Assembly (NCBI RefSeq): GCF_003182155.1
Contig: NZ_QGTG01000007.1
Coordinates: 62,001 to 126,000, forward strand
Length of the DNA: 64,000 bases
Source: Chitinophaga sp. S165
GTDB lineage: Bacteria; Bacteroidota; Bacteroidia; Chitinophagales; Chitinophagaceae
Direction: 5' to 3'
The translations under genes and the position numbers were made by a program. Shown in pieces: positions 52,114-61,243 of the stretch. Numbering within the stretch: position 1 is the stretch's first letter; the number at the start of each line of letters is the position of its first letter. The notes below the pieces were generated by a model. That model ran no database searches. It saw only the letters and a program-made list of their open reading frames with translations, and was not told the origin of the DNA.

Positions 52114-52138
52114 ATTTATGACTAATCTACTTAACTTG
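52108..52138 (+). promoter_or_regulatory. Promoter of susC-2/susD-2
   Basis: TTTG (52108-52111), 20 bases, then TAACTTG (52132-52138), close to TAnnTTTG. It lies about 100 bases before the susC-2 ATG. Confidence 0.55.
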
Positions 52139-52240
52139 TACTACCCCATCCTCTGAAAAATGTTTTAGAAAAACCTGATGAAAGAAATAAACTATTGATT
52201 TTCAGGGAGGTGTATTGTGATACAAATTAAAATTCTACGT

Positions 52241-55231
52241 ATGAAGAACACGTTATCGAAGGCGGGCGCGTTACTGCTATGCCTGCTCCTTTATGGGACA
52301 TTTATGAGCGCCCAATCCATTCCTATTAAAGGTAAAGTGACCGGACCGGACGGTAGCCCTATTATCGGTGCCTCTGTTTCTGTAAAGGGGCAAAAGACGG
52401 GAACAGTGACCGATGTTTCCGGCCTCTATAAATTAAACGCTCCAAAAGATGCTGTACTGACAATTTCATTTATCGGCTATCTACAGCAGGAAGTGCCAGT
52501 GAACGGCAGAGCAGACATTGAAGTGAAACTGGCTGAAGATCAGAAGAAACTGGACGAAGTAGTAGTTGTTGGTTATGGCCAGCAAAAGAAAAAGGATATA
52601 ACCGGTGCTATATCTTCTATTAGCAGTAAAACGATCATGGAAGTTCCGGTGACCAACGCACAACAGGCGCTTCAGGGAAGGACGCCAGGTATTGATGTAC
52701 TGAATAACAGTAATAAACCAGGTGATGAACCACGTGTCAGGGTTAGGGGAACACGTTCTTTATCCGCTGGCAATGACCCGCTTTATGTAGTAGATGGAAT
52801 TCCGTTTGCAGGTAATCTGAATGACATCAATCCACAGGATATTTCTTCTATGGATGTACTGAAAGATGCTTCCGCTACCGCCATCTATGGTTCACGCGGT
52901 GCAAATGGTGTAGTACTGGTAAGCACCCGTAAAGGAAAGATCGGCAAACCTCAGGTGACCTATAGCGGTATGTATGGTATTGTTAACACACTTGGCAGGA
53001 CCGACATGATGGATAGCAAGCAATACCTTGCTATGAAAAGAGAAGCTAACCGTACTGCCGGACGTTACAACGATAATAATCCCGATTCATCCGATGCGAC
53101 CATTTTCACTCCACTCGAACTGGAAAATATTAAGAAGGGTGTAAATACTGATTGGCAGGATCTTATGTTGGATCCGGGATGGCAAACCCGCCACTCAATA
53201 GGTGTAAGCGGCGGTACTGAAAACACTAAATATGCCGTGACGGGAGGCTATTTTAAAGATCAGGGCGTATTGAAACTACAAAGTTATGAGCGTTATAATC
53301 TGCATGTCGCCGTTGATCAGATGATAGGTAAACGTGTAATGGTAGGTGTTTCCTCATTGGCTACCTTTAGTACCCGCAAGGGCGCTACCTACAATGGTAT
53401 GAACGCTGCCCTGAAAATGCTGCCTATTGCCGCTCCCTACGATGCTTCAGGTAAACTGATTACCTATCCTACAGGAGATAGCCAGCAACCAAATGCCTTG
53501 CTGGATTATGAAGATGGTAACCGTGTTGAAAGATTGTACCATCTCCGTCTCTTCAATAGTGTGTATGGTGAGGTAACTATCCTGGACGGTCTGAAATACC
53601 GCCTCAATCTCGGTACTGATGTACTGCAGGATAACAATGGTCTTTTCCAGGGTAAAAAGAACACTGACCTGCTTATTGGTGGAGGAGATGCAACGGCCAG
53701 CAAACAGAGCCAGTTAGTATGGGCCTATACAATAGAAAACCTGCTGACCTATAATAAAACGATTAAAAAACACTCGCTGAACCTCACCGCATTGTATAGT
53801 GTACAACGTCAGCGTGAAGATAGTTCCACTGCTTCTGTAAGAGGTATTCCGGTTGAATGGCAGGAATATTACAACTTAGGCCAGGCAGCCACAGTAACAG
53901 GTATTGGCAGTCAGCTCGGTACTTGGACCATCCTGTCTTATATGGGACGTTTGAACTATGGTTATGACGATCGTTATCTCCTCACACTGACTTTACGTGC
54001 AGACGGTTCTTCCCGTTTTGCGCAGGGACATAAATGGGGATACTTTCCTTCTGTAGCGGCAGGCTGGAATATAACCAGTGAGGAATTCATGAAAAATATA
54101 TCATGGATCGAAAACCTGAAAGCACGTGTTAGTTACGGCCGTATTGGTAACACTGGTATCCCGCCATATGCTACGCAAGGCTTGTTAGGACGTGCGCCTT
54201 ATTCCTTTGCCAATAAAGGTGGAATAGGATTTTCTCCTATCATGTTACGTAATCCTGATCTTACCTGGGAAACCACGGCCTCTGCTAACTACGGTATCGA
54301 CTTCAGCTTTTTCAAAGGAAGACTTAGCGGTAGCATCGATCATTATAAACAGAAAACAACCGACCTGTTGTTACAACGTTTCCTGCCCTTTAGTAACGGT
54401 TTTAACTTTGTGTTAGAGAACAGGGGTGTTACCCAAAATAAAGGCTGGGAAGTAGGATTATCCGCTATCATTCTGGAAACGAAAGGAGGATTTAGCTGGT
54501 CAACAGACGTGAACTGGTTCATGAACCGTGAGAAGATCCTCGCGCTGGGTGAAGGTAAGACACAGGATGTCGGTAACGGATGGTTCGTAGGACAGCCAAC
54601 TTATGTGTATTACGATTACAAAAAAGTAGGCATCTGGCAGGACGAAGCCTCTGCACAGGTATATAAACAACACCGGGGAGAGATCCAGTTGGCAGACATT
54701 AACAATGATAAGAAACTGGACGATAAGGATCGTACCATCCTCGGTTCACCACAGCCTAAATGGTCCGGTGGTATGACACAGCGTTTCGCTTACAAAGGTC
54801 TTGACCTGTCAATAGTTGCGTTTGCCCGTATGGGTAGTATGGTTAAGAGTGATTTCTATTCTACGTTTAATACGCTCTATGGCCGTTACAATAACCTGGA
54901 TGTGGATTACTTTACACCAACGAACCATACTAATGGATTCCCTCTTCCGAATTACAACCAGGAGCGTCCAAACAACTACAATACCTTGAGCTACTTTGAT
55001 GGAGATTTCATCAAGATTCGCAATATCACACTGGGATATTCCATACCTGCAAGCACGGTGAAACGCTGGAATATGCAATCGCTCCGCTTCTCAGTGGATG
55101 TAAAACAACCGTTGATACTCGCTCCTTACAGGCAGAAGTATAAAGGGATAGATCCGGAAGACGTGAACACGATCGGTGTGGATGCTCCGGCTACCTGGAT
55201 GTTACAGTTTGGTGTTAATGCTACTTTTTAA
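52241..55231 (+). CDS. SusC/RagA-family TonB-linked outer-membrane transporter (copy 2)
   Basis: The 996-residue outer-membrane transporter has a signal peptide (GALLLCLLLYGTFMSA, cleavage before QS), a carboxypeptidase-regulatory-like domain (KGKVTGPDGSPIIGASVSV), the SusC signature LDEVVVVGYGQQKKKDITG, a plug (PLYVVDGIPFAG, AIYGSRGANGVVLVSTRKG) and a barrel ending WMLQFGVNATF. ATG 52241 is chosen over GTG 52217 because it precedes the basic and hydrophobic signal. It pairs with susD-2 18 bases downstream. It is divergent from the two-domain DUF1080 gene, suggesting import of a DUF1080 substrate. Copies 1 and 2 share only family-level similarity and are not a recent duplication. Confidence 0.96.
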   Translation: MKNTLSKAGALLLCLLLYGTFMSAQSIPIKGKVTGPDGSPIIGASVSVKGQKTGTVTDVSGLYKLNAPKDAVLTISFIGYLQQEVPVNGRADIEVKLAEDQKKLDEVVVVGYGQQKKKDITGAISSISSKTIMEVPVTNAQQALQGRTPGIDVLNNSNKPGDEPRVRVRGTRSLSAGNDPLYVVDGIPFAGNLNDINPQDISSMDVLKDASATAIYGSRGANGVVLVSTRKGKIGKPQVTYSGMYGIVNTLGRTDMMDSKQYLAMKREANRTAGRYNDNNPDSSDATIFTPLELENIKKGVNTDWQDLMLDPGWQTRHSIGVSGGTENTKYAVTGGYFKDQGVLKLQSYERYNLHVAVDQMIGKRVMVGVSSLATFSTRKGATYNGMNAALKMLPIAAPYDASGKLITYPTGDSQQPNALLDYEDGNRVERLYHLRLFNSVYGEVTILDGLKYRLNLGTDVLQDNNGLFQGKKNTDLLIGGGDATASKQSQLVWAYTIENLLTYNKTIKKHSLNLTALYSVQRQREDSSTASVRGIPVEWQEYYNLGQAATVTGIGSQLGTWTILSYMGRLNYGYDDRYLLTLTLRADGSSRFAQGHKWGYFPSVAAGWNITSEEFMKNISWIENLKARVSYGRIGNTGIPPYATQGLLGRAPYSFANKGGIGFSPIMLRNPDLTWETTASANYGIDFSFFKGRLSGSIDHYKQKTTDLLLQRFLPFSNGFNFVLENRGVTQNKGWEVGLSAIILETKGGFSWSTDVNWFMNREKILALGEGKTQDVGNGWFVGQPTYVYYDYKKVGIWQDEASAQVYKQHRGEIQLADINNDKKLDDKDRTILGSPQPKWSGGMTQRFAYKGLDLSIVAFARMGSMVKSDFYSTFNTLYGRYNNLDVDYFTPTNHTNGFPLPNYNQERPNNYNTLSYFDGDFIKIRNITLGYSIPASTVKRWNMQSLRFSVDVKQPLILAPYRQKYKGIDPEDVNTIGVDAPATWMLQFGVNATF

Positions 55232-55249
55232 TGCTTCAAAAAAAATCTT

Positions 55250-56863
55250 ATGAGAAATATATGCTGGTTCCTGTTCTTATGCGCATGCATTGCAACAGGG
55301 TGCAATAAAATGCTGGATGAAAAGGTGGTATCATCTGTTACTGATGATTTCTATAATACACCAGCCGGTTTCCAGAGCGCTGTGAACGGCGGCTACGCCG
55401 GTCTTCGTGCCTTTTACAGTACAGAACGCGGAATGACAGTAAGCGTGTTCGGTACAGATACTTACACCAATGGATCTGACGGTGATTTCAAGTTCGTCAA
55501 TCAATATACTTCACAACTTGATCCGCGATACGCACATCTGCGTGAAATCTGGAACGCTTTTTATCAGGCTATCAACACCTGTAACGTGGTTGTTGACAGG
55601 GCTGATCAGGTCCCTGATCTGGATAGTGCCGCAAAGCGTAAGGGGATTGCGGAGGCGCGTTTCTGCCGGGCCACTTATCATTTCCTGCTTCTTCAGATGT
55701 TCGGCGCTGTACCGCTAAGATTAACAGAAAATAAAGAGATCGTTACAGAAGCACACCGTGACCCGGTTGCAGACATCTATGCAGCAGTGCTGGCCGATCT
55801 CCAATATGCCGCGCAAACATTACCTGTAACACAGGCGGAGTGGGGTAGGGCTACCAAACCTGCAGCTGAACACCTGATGGCCAGAGTATATCTGACCAGG
55901 GCTACTTCTGCTGCAAAAGGAGCAAATGATTATGATAGTGCTGCTACCTATGCTACCCGTGTGATCTCCCAGTACGGTATGCAGTTATTGCCCGATGTAG
56001 GCCAGGTGTGGGCACAGGGTAAAGAAAATAGTGCAGAAACTGTTTTTGCCGTACAGTTCACTACAGATGCTTTATATAATTATCCGGACAATAATGCCTG
56101 CCGTTTCTTCCTGATGCAGTACGATGTACTGAGAGGTATGAAACGCGATATCACAAACGGTACGCCATGGAAGCGTTTCGCTCCTACAAAGTTTCTGCTG
56201 GATACTTTGTTTGGTGAACGTGTGCATGATACCCGTTATCAGAAATTCTTTACTTCCGTATGGTTCGCTAACGACAATAAGGATAATCTGAAAATAGGCG
56301 ATACTTCTGTTTTCATGCCCGGTTATAATGTGACCGAAGATGAAATTAAAAGTAAGAAGTATCAGCTGGTACCTCCACGTAATTACACGGAACGTTTATA
56401 TCCTTCTCTTAACAAATTTGCTGACGCCTTACGTCCGGACAACCAGGCTTCCGGTGTGCGTCCTTTCATTGCTTTCCGCCTCGCAGAAGACTACCTGATT
56501 GCAGCAGAAGCATTGATGTATAAAGGTGAAAAGGGCGCTGCAGTAGACTACATCAATACACTGCGTATGCGTGCTGCGCGTGTCGGTGCTAATGAATCGG
56601 AAACAGCTGCACACCGTGAAGCAATGAAGATCTCGGAAGCACAGCTGAATATAGACTTCATCCTCGATGAGCGTGGCCGTGAACTGGTGGGTGAGCAGCA
56701 ACAGTGGTTTGACCTTGTACGTACCAATAAACTTCTGGAACGTGTACGACTGCACAATCCGCAGGCCGGTCCTAACATTGAAACCAAACATATGCTGCGT
56801 CCTATTCCGCAAGACCAGATAGACAGGACAAGCAATGAATTCCCGCAGAATCCCGAGTATTGA
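55250..56863 (+). CDS. SusD/RagB-family nutrient-binding lipoprotein (copy 2)
   Basis: The 537-residue surface lipoprotein has a lipobox CIATGC (Cys18), the N-terminal LDEKVVSSVTDDFYNTPAGFQSAVNGGYAG-type region (shown only as its first residues LDEKVVSSVTDDFYNTPA), the helical AEARFCRATYHFLLLQMFGAVP block, and the C-terminal LDERGRELVGEQQQWFDLVRT with MLRPIPQDQID. It is the lid of susC-2, 18 bases downstream of it and surely co-transcribed. A strong terminator follows at 56972. The ligand is unknown; the neighbouring DUF1080 gene hints at a glycoside. Confidence 0.96.
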   Translation: MRNICWFLFLCACIATGCNKMLDEKVVSSVTDDFYNTPAGFQSAVNGGYAGLRAFYSTERGMTVSVFGTDTYTNGSDGDFKFVNQYTSQLDPRYAHLREIWNAFYQAINTCNVVVDRADQVPDLDSAAKRKGIAEARFCRATYHFLLLQMFGAVPLRLTENKEIVTEAHRDPVADIYAAVLADLQYAAQTLPVTQAEWGRATKPAAEHLMARVYLTRATSAAKGANDYDSAATYATRVISQYGMQLLPDVGQVWAQGKENSAETVFAVQFTTDALYNYPDNNACRFFLMQYDVLRGMKRDITNGTPWKRFAPTKFLLDTLFGERVHDTRYQKFFTSVWFANDNKDNLKIGDTSVFMPGYNVTEDEIKSKKYQLVPPRNYTERLYPSLNKFADALRPDNQASGVRPFIAFRLAEDYLIAAEALMYKGEKGAAVDYINTLRMRAARVGANESETAAHREAMKISEAQLNIDFILDERGRELVGEQQQWFDLVRTNKLLERVRLHNPQAGPNIETKHMLRPIPQDQIDRTSNEFPQNPEY

Positions 56864-56971
56864 TCTGCATCATAAAGGCTCTTTCACCGTGTATCGTTAC
56901 TGAGTTACTGGTTGTAGTAGTCAAGGTGTAGTACTTACACGCGCAAATATTTCCCTCATGAAGATCCAGCG

Positions 56972-57012
56972 GCTCCGGTAGTATAGAGTTAATACTACCG
57001 GAGCTTTTTTTT
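56972..57012 (+). terminator. Intrinsic terminator of susC-2/susD-2
   Basis: GCTCCGGTAGTAT (56972-56984) and ATACTACCGGAGC (56992-57004) form a perfect 13-bp stem with a 7-base loop, followed by eight T. Confidence 0.94.
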
Positions 57013-57048
57013 GTTAACTTTAGAGACACCCAAAAAAATCCCCTACTC

Positions 57049-57630
57049 ATGTCACAACAAAAGATCCTTTTCCTTACAGGAGACTACGCAGAAGATTATG
57101 AAACAATGGTGCCTTTTCAGATGATGCAGATGGTCGGACATACCATTCATGCCGTTTGTCCGGATAAGTCGGCAGGTGATAAGATCATCACAGCTATACA
57201 CGACTTTGAGGGAGATCAGACCTATAGTGAAAAGCGGGGACACTACTTTGTGCTGAATGCTTCTTTTGCAGATGTGCAGGTATCTGCCTACGATGCTTTA
57301 ATGATAGCAGGAGGAAGAGCTCCGGAATATCTGCGGTTGAATGCAAAGGTGATCGATATTGTAAAACAGTTCGCTGCTGCAGGAAAACCCATTGCCGCTG
57401 TTTGTCATGGCATACAGATCCTGACTGCTGCGGATGTAGTAAGAGGCAGGACCCTGACAGCCTATCCTGCGGTAGCGCCCGAGGTAACACTGGCAGGTGG
57501 AACTTATGCTTCCGTGAACATTGACGAAGCAGTAACTGACGGTAACCTGGTAACTGCCCCTGCATGGCCGGCTCACCCGCAGTGGATCGCCGCTTTCCTG
57601 AAGGTATTAGGTACCAATATCCAATTATAG
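57049..57630 (+). CDS. DJ-1/PfpI-family protein
   Basis: The 193-residue class I glutamine amidotransferase-like protein has the nucleophile-elbow cysteine in AAVCHGIQIL (Cys119, His120), an acidic EDYE block near the N-terminus (15-18) matching the conserved Glu that tunes the cysteine, and LMIAGGRAPEYLR. The family includes chaperones, proteases and glyoxalases, so the reaction is not determinable. There is no signal peptide and it is likely cytosolic. A TAACTTTA box (57015-57022) precedes the ATG at 57049. It is monocistronic between two terminators. Confidence 0.92.
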   Translation: MSQQKILFLTGDYAEDYETMVPFQMMQMVGHTIHAVCPDKSAGDKIITAIHDFEGDQTYSEKRGHYFVLNASFADVQVSAYDALMIAGGRAPEYLRLNAKVIDIVKQFAAAGKPIAAVCHGIQILTAADVVRGRTLTAYPAVAPEVTLAGGTYASVNIDEAVTDGNLVTAPAWPAHPQWIAAFLKVLGTNIQL

Positions 57631-57666
57631 CCGACTTATTATTGATCCGTTTGTATAGTGCCAGTG

Positions 57667-57708
57667 AGGTATTTACATATTTATTATATTGAAATGCCTC
57701 TTTTTTTG
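57667..57708 (+). terminator. Terminator of the DJ-1/PfpI gene, overlapping the next promoter
   Basis: GAGGTATTT pairs with GAAATGCCTC (one T-G pair) around a 16-base AT-rich loop, followed by seven T. The -33 and -7 elements of the next gene lie inside and directly after it. Confidence 0.6.
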
Positions 57709-57717
57709 TTACTTTTG
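57689..57717 (+). promoter_or_regulatory. Promoter of the WG-repeat gene
   Basis: TTG (57689-57691), 18 bases, then TACTTTTG (57710-57717), a full match to TAnnTTTG, 20 bases before the ATG at 57737. Confidence 0.72.
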
Positions 57718-57736
57718 GCAGCATAATCAGCTACCT

Positions 57737-58663
57737 ATGAAAAAGTGTTTTGTTCTGCTATCCCTGCTGTTGCCGGCTGTTATGGGCTATTCCCAGTCAT
57801 TAACCCCTTCCGGTAAAACAGACGAAGATTCCCTTCTCCTGGTAAAAATTGAAAAGGCCGGTAAGTACGGATTTGCCGATACGGCGGGAAAAGTTGTCAT
57901 AGCACCTGTATATGATGTCATAGGACCTTTCACTAATGGTCTGGCGGTTGTGAAAAAGAATAAAAAGGCTGGTTTCCTGTTACGCGATGGTAAGACCTCT
58001 TCCCTGAAATATGATTCTGTATGGCTAAAAGAAGGGCATCCTATGGTAAAGCTCAGTGGTAAGACCGGTATGCTCGACAGCCGGGGCAAAGAGCTCGTAT
58101 CTCCTAAATATGATGATGTAGCTGGCCTGCGGGATGGTTATATTTCCGTATTCACAGGTGGCAAATATGGAGTGCTCAATTCAAAGGGAAAGACGGTCTT
58201 AAAGCCTGAATATGAGCGCCTGGGGTTCGTTACAAATGCCAGTATGCTGGTGTATATAGGTGGTAAATGTGGCCGGGCAGACTTGGCAAAAGGCAAGGTG
58301 GTAATGACGTCTTATGAGAAAGTAGGTCCTTTCAGAGATGGAATGGCCTGGGTAAGAGAGGGCAAGAAGTTCGGGTTTATAAATATAAAGGGAGAACTGA
58401 TCATTCCACTGGTATACGACTGGGTGGGCAATTTCAACGAAGGGCTGGTAGCCGTGGCTACGGACCATAAATATGGTTTCATCAATAAAGAGAACCAGGT
58501 AGTTATACCTCAGAAATACGATAAGGCATACACTTATTCCAAAGGCAGAGGTATCATCCGTCTGAACGGCCGTATCGGGTATGTGGATAAAGATGGTAAG
58601 GAGTCCTGGCCTGAAGCACAGGCCGGCCCGCTGGAACCAGCTGAAGCAGCCAACAACAAATGA
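57737..58663 (+). CDS. Exported WG-repeat protein
   Basis: The 308-residue product has a signal peptide (FVLLSLLLPAVMGYS) and about seven WG-type repeats of roughly 35-45 residues. Each has the pattern G-K-Y/F-G-(F/V)-x-N/D-x-x-G-K, then I/V-x-P-x-Y-D: for example KYGFADTAGKVVIAPVYD, KYGVLNSKGKTVLKPEYE, KFGFINIKGELIIPLVYD, KYGFINKENQVVIPQKYD. WG repeats form beta-rich solenoids of unknown ligand. ATG 57737 is chosen because the signal peptide begins there and the promoter sits 20 bases ahead. It is followed by atpG, 161 bases downstream. Confidence 0.9.
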   Translation: MKKCFVLLSLLLPAVMGYSQSLTPSGKTDEDSLLLVKIEKAGKYGFADTAGKVVIAPVYDVIGPFTNGLAVVKKNKKAGFLLRDGKTSSLKYDSVWLKEGHPMVKLSGKTGMLDSRGKELVSPKYDDVAGLRDGYISVFTGGKYGVLNSKGKTVLKPEYERLGFVTNASMLVYIGGKCGRADLAKGKVVMTSYEKVGPFRDGMAWVREGKKFGFINIKGELIIPLVYDWVGNFNEGLVAVATDHKYGFINKENQVVIPQKYDKAYTYSKGRGIIRLNGRIGYVDKDGKESWPEAQAGPLEPAEAANNK

Positions 58664-58751
58664 TAATGACCGGCTCCGCCAGGAGCCTTATATTTATAGC
58701 TCTTGGGGGGGAATGTTTTGTGAGACATGCTCAAATAGACATGTTTTTTAT

Positions 58752-58759
58752 TACCTTTG
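58752..58759 (+). promoter_or_regulatory. Probable atpG promoter -7 element (TACCTTTG)
   Basis: TACCTTTG in the extended word TTACCTTTGCAGC, identical to the box ahead of glyA (207-219), 66 bases before the atpG ATG. No well-placed TTG -33 was found. Confidence 0.5.
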
Positions 58760-58824
58760 CAGCCAAATTGAAAAGTCCCCAGGGGCCTAATTATCATTCA
58801 AAATAAAGTAATACATAAAACATT

Positions 58825-59715
58825 ATGTCCGGTCAGCTTAAAGAAGTTCGCAACCGTATAAAGTCAACACAGTCTAACCTGCAGATCACAAAAGCCATGA
58901 AAATGGTAAGTGCTGCCAAGCTGCGTCGTGCACAGGATGCTATCTTGCTGATGCGTCCTTATGCGCTGAAACTCCAGGAGATGCTGCAAAACATCGTTTC
59001 CAACAGTGAAGGAAGCATTGATCTGGCTCTGGCCGCACAGCGCCCGGTCGAAAAGGTGCTGTTGATAGTGATCACTTCTGACAGGGGATTATGTGGTGCT
59101 TACAACTCTAACCTGATCAAGCTGACCAAGCAGGTGATCCGTGAGAAATATGAGGAGCAGTTTGCCAAAGGTCATGTAGAGATACTGCCTATCGGTAAAA
59201 AAGGGTACGAGCACTTTTTAAAGAATGGTTACAAACTGAACGATACTTTCTGGCAGTTGTTTGCCCACCTGGATTTCGAACATGTTAAGCAGGCAGCAGC
59301 TTTTGCAATGGATGGTTTCGTTGCAGGTAACTATGATGCGGTAGAGATCATCTACAGCGAATTCAAAAACGCTGCTACTCAGCGTTATGTATCTGAGCAG
59401 TTCCTGCCGGTAGCCCGCGTGGAAAGTAGCACTGACCAGAAGAACTCCAGCCGTGCAGATTTTATCTTCGAACCAGAGAAGAAAGCCCTGATCGCGGAAC
59501 TGATGCCTAAGATCCTGAACACTCAGCTGTACAAGTCAATGCTGGATGCCAACGCTTCTGAGCATGGCGCCCGTATGACCGCAATGGATAAGGCGACTGA
59601 GAATGCGAACGAACTGTTACGTAGCTATAAGATCTCTTACAACCGTGCACGTCAGGCTGCGATTACGACCGAACTGACTGAGATCGTGAGCGGTGCTGCA
59701 GCATTGGAAGGTTGA
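58825..59715 (+). CDS. atpG: F1F0 ATP synthase gamma subunit
   Basis: The 296-residue product is the central rotor stalk of F1, coupling proton flow to ATP synthesis. The N-terminal helix LKEVRNRIKSTQSNLQITKAMKMVSAAKLRRAQ (shown here as its first part LKEVRNRIKSTQSNLQ) and the C-terminal RQAAITTELTEIVSGAAAL are family hallmarks, with SDRGLCGAYNSN in the middle. It is encoded alone here: the upstream gene is a WG-repeat protein and the downstream gene is scpB, so it is not within an atpHAGDC operon in this window. Confidence 0.97.
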   Translation: MSGQLKEVRNRIKSTQSNLQITKAMKMVSAAKLRRAQDAILLMRPYALKLQEMLQNIVSNSEGSIDLALAAQRPVEKVLLIVITSDRGLCGAYNSNLIKLTKQVIREKYEEQFAKGHVEILPIGKKGYEHFLKNGYKLNDTFWQLFAHLDFEHVKQAAAFAMDGFVAGNYDAVEIIYSEFKNAATQRYVSEQFLPVARVESSTDQKNSSRADFIFEPEKKALIAELMPKILNTQLYKSMLDANASEHGARMTAMDKATENANELLRSYKISYNRARQAAITTELTEIVSGAAALEG

Positions 59716-59865
59716 TCATAACAACTTATACACATCGAATTAACATCAAAATATTTTGATTTCTTCATAAAGGTCAAAGGCTGTATTTTCGGTCTTTGAC
59801 TTTTTTCTTTTGCAGACGTGGTAATGGCTTTAGCCTTCCCGCACCTGAATACTGAAAACCGGATA

Positions 59866-61176
59866 ATGGAAATCTCACAGATCATACCGCACGTAGAATC
59901 GTTGATATTTGCCGCAGACAGACCTTTGCCGCTGCTGGAAATACTCGACCTGTTGAACAATGCATTGGCCTTCCTGGAAGACCGTGCTTCTCTGGAACAG
60001 GTGGAGACCGCTCTGGAGGCTATCAAGGAGAAATACAGCACTGAATTCTATCCTTTTGAGGTAAGAGAAAGCGGTGGAGGCTACCAGTTCCTGACCAAAA
60101 AAGAATATTACCAGACCGTTGCACAGCTGAACGGGGAGAAATTCCTGAAACGCCTTTCTACAGCAGCGCTGGAGACCCTGGCAATCGTTGCTTATAAACA
60201 ACCGATCTCCAAAGGGGAAATAGAACATATCCGTGGTGTAAGTACCGACTACTCCATTCAGAAACTACTTGAAAAAGAACTGATTGTCATCTCCGGTCGT
60301 AGCGAAACCCTGCCGGGCAAGCCACTCTTATACGCCACCTCCAAAGCCTTCATGGACTATTTCGGACTGAACTCTCCGAAAGACCTGCCGAAACTGAAAG
60401 AGGTATTTGACGATGAAGGTATACAGCCTACGCTCATTGGCCTGGGGAATACAGAATCGCCTGATGATGATGGACTGAACATGGTCGTATCTGAAACAGG
60501 TGAACTGGTGGAAAGAGAAACACCTGACAATGAAGAGCCTAAAGCCGGATTAAATGGCCATCATGTGGATACACCTGAAGAAATTCCTGTCGTAGACGAA
60601 GATATACCGGTTGATGACGTACAAGATGCTGATGAGAATGAGCCTGCCTCAGAGGGTGCAAGACTGACAATCGTAGGTGGTATCCCTGCGATAAATGAAA
60701 CTGAGCAGGAATCTGAGGAAGAGAAAGATGTTGTAAATAACGACAATGAAGCCTCTGAAGATATCAGTGATGAAGACGATAACACTGACGAAGACGACGA
60801 TAACGCTGTTGCGACAGACGATGATATAGCTGCTTTCCTGGAAGCTGCCGCAGATCTGGGTCCTAAAGATGACGATGAGGAAGATGAAGAGGACAAGGAT
60901 GATGAGGATTTAGACGAAGACGACGAAGAAGATGATGAGGAAGACGAAGATGATGAGGAAGATGATGAGGAAGATGAAGATGAAGATGATGAGGACAGTG
61001 ATGAAGATGATCTGGACGAAGACAACGACGATGAAGAGGAAGATGACGATGAAGAAGAGGATAAAGATAATAAAGAGGAAGCCGTAGATGATGAAGGTTT
61101 CTACAAAGATGAGGATGAAGATTTTGGTGATGAGGATGATGAAGAGGACGATGAAGACGACGACAACAGGAAATAG
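59866..61176 (+). CDS. scpB: SMC-ScpAB complex subunit ScpB with long acidic C-terminal tail
   Basis: ScpB binds ScpA and SMC in chromosome condensation and segregation. The ScpB core fills residues about 1-185: IIPHVESLIFAADRPLPLLEI, YQFLTKKEYYQTV, STAALETLAIVAYKQPISKGEIEHIRGV, LLYATSKAFMDYFGL (each a recognised winged-helix block). Residues about 195-436 are a low-complexity acidic tail, mostly Asp and Glu with few hydrophobic residues, more than doubling the usual size of about 180-200. ATG 59866 (MEISQIIPHVES) is preferred; in-frame starts at 59818 and 59824 would add an atypical N-terminus. A bidirectional terminator follows. Confidence 0.93.
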   Translation: MEISQIIPHVESLIFAADRPLPLLEILDLLNNALAFLEDRASLEQVETALEAIKEKYSTEFYPFEVRESGGGYQFLTKKEYYQTVAQLNGEKFLKRLSTAALETLAIVAYKQPISKGEIEHIRGVSTDYSIQKLLEKELIVISGRSETLPGKPLLYATSKAFMDYFGLNSPKDLPKLKEVFDDEGIQPTLIGLGNTESPDDDGLNMVVSETGELVERETPDNEEPKAGLNGHHVDTPEEIPVVDEDIPVDDVQDADENEPASEGARLTIVGGIPAINETEQESEEEKDVVNNDNEASEDISDEDDNTDEDDDNAVATDDDIAAFLEAAADLGPKDDDEEDEEDKDDEDLDEDDEEDDEEDEDDEEDDEEDEDEDDEDSDEDDLDEDNDDEEEDDDEEEDKDNKEEAVDDEGFYKDEDEDFGDEDDEEDDEDDDNRK

Positions 61177-61191
61177 TCCTTACAGATATTT

Positions 61192-61231
61192 AAAAGCCGG
61201 TCAGTGCATAATAGCATTGACCGGCTTTTTC
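61192..61231. terminator. Bidirectional terminator between scpB and the purine nucleoside phosphorylase gene
   Basis: AAAAGCCGGTCA (61192-61203) and TGACCGGCTTTT (61218-61229) pair over 12 bp; the 14-base loop can pair further (TGC/GCA). A and T runs flank both sides. Confidence 0.92.
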
Positions 61232-61243
61232 AATTATATAAGT

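Noticed and set aside
60561..61025. Serine-rich open frame antisense to the scpB tail
   Set aside because: It is the complement of the Asp/Glu codons of the acidic tail, which reads as runs of Ser; no start context or family supports it.
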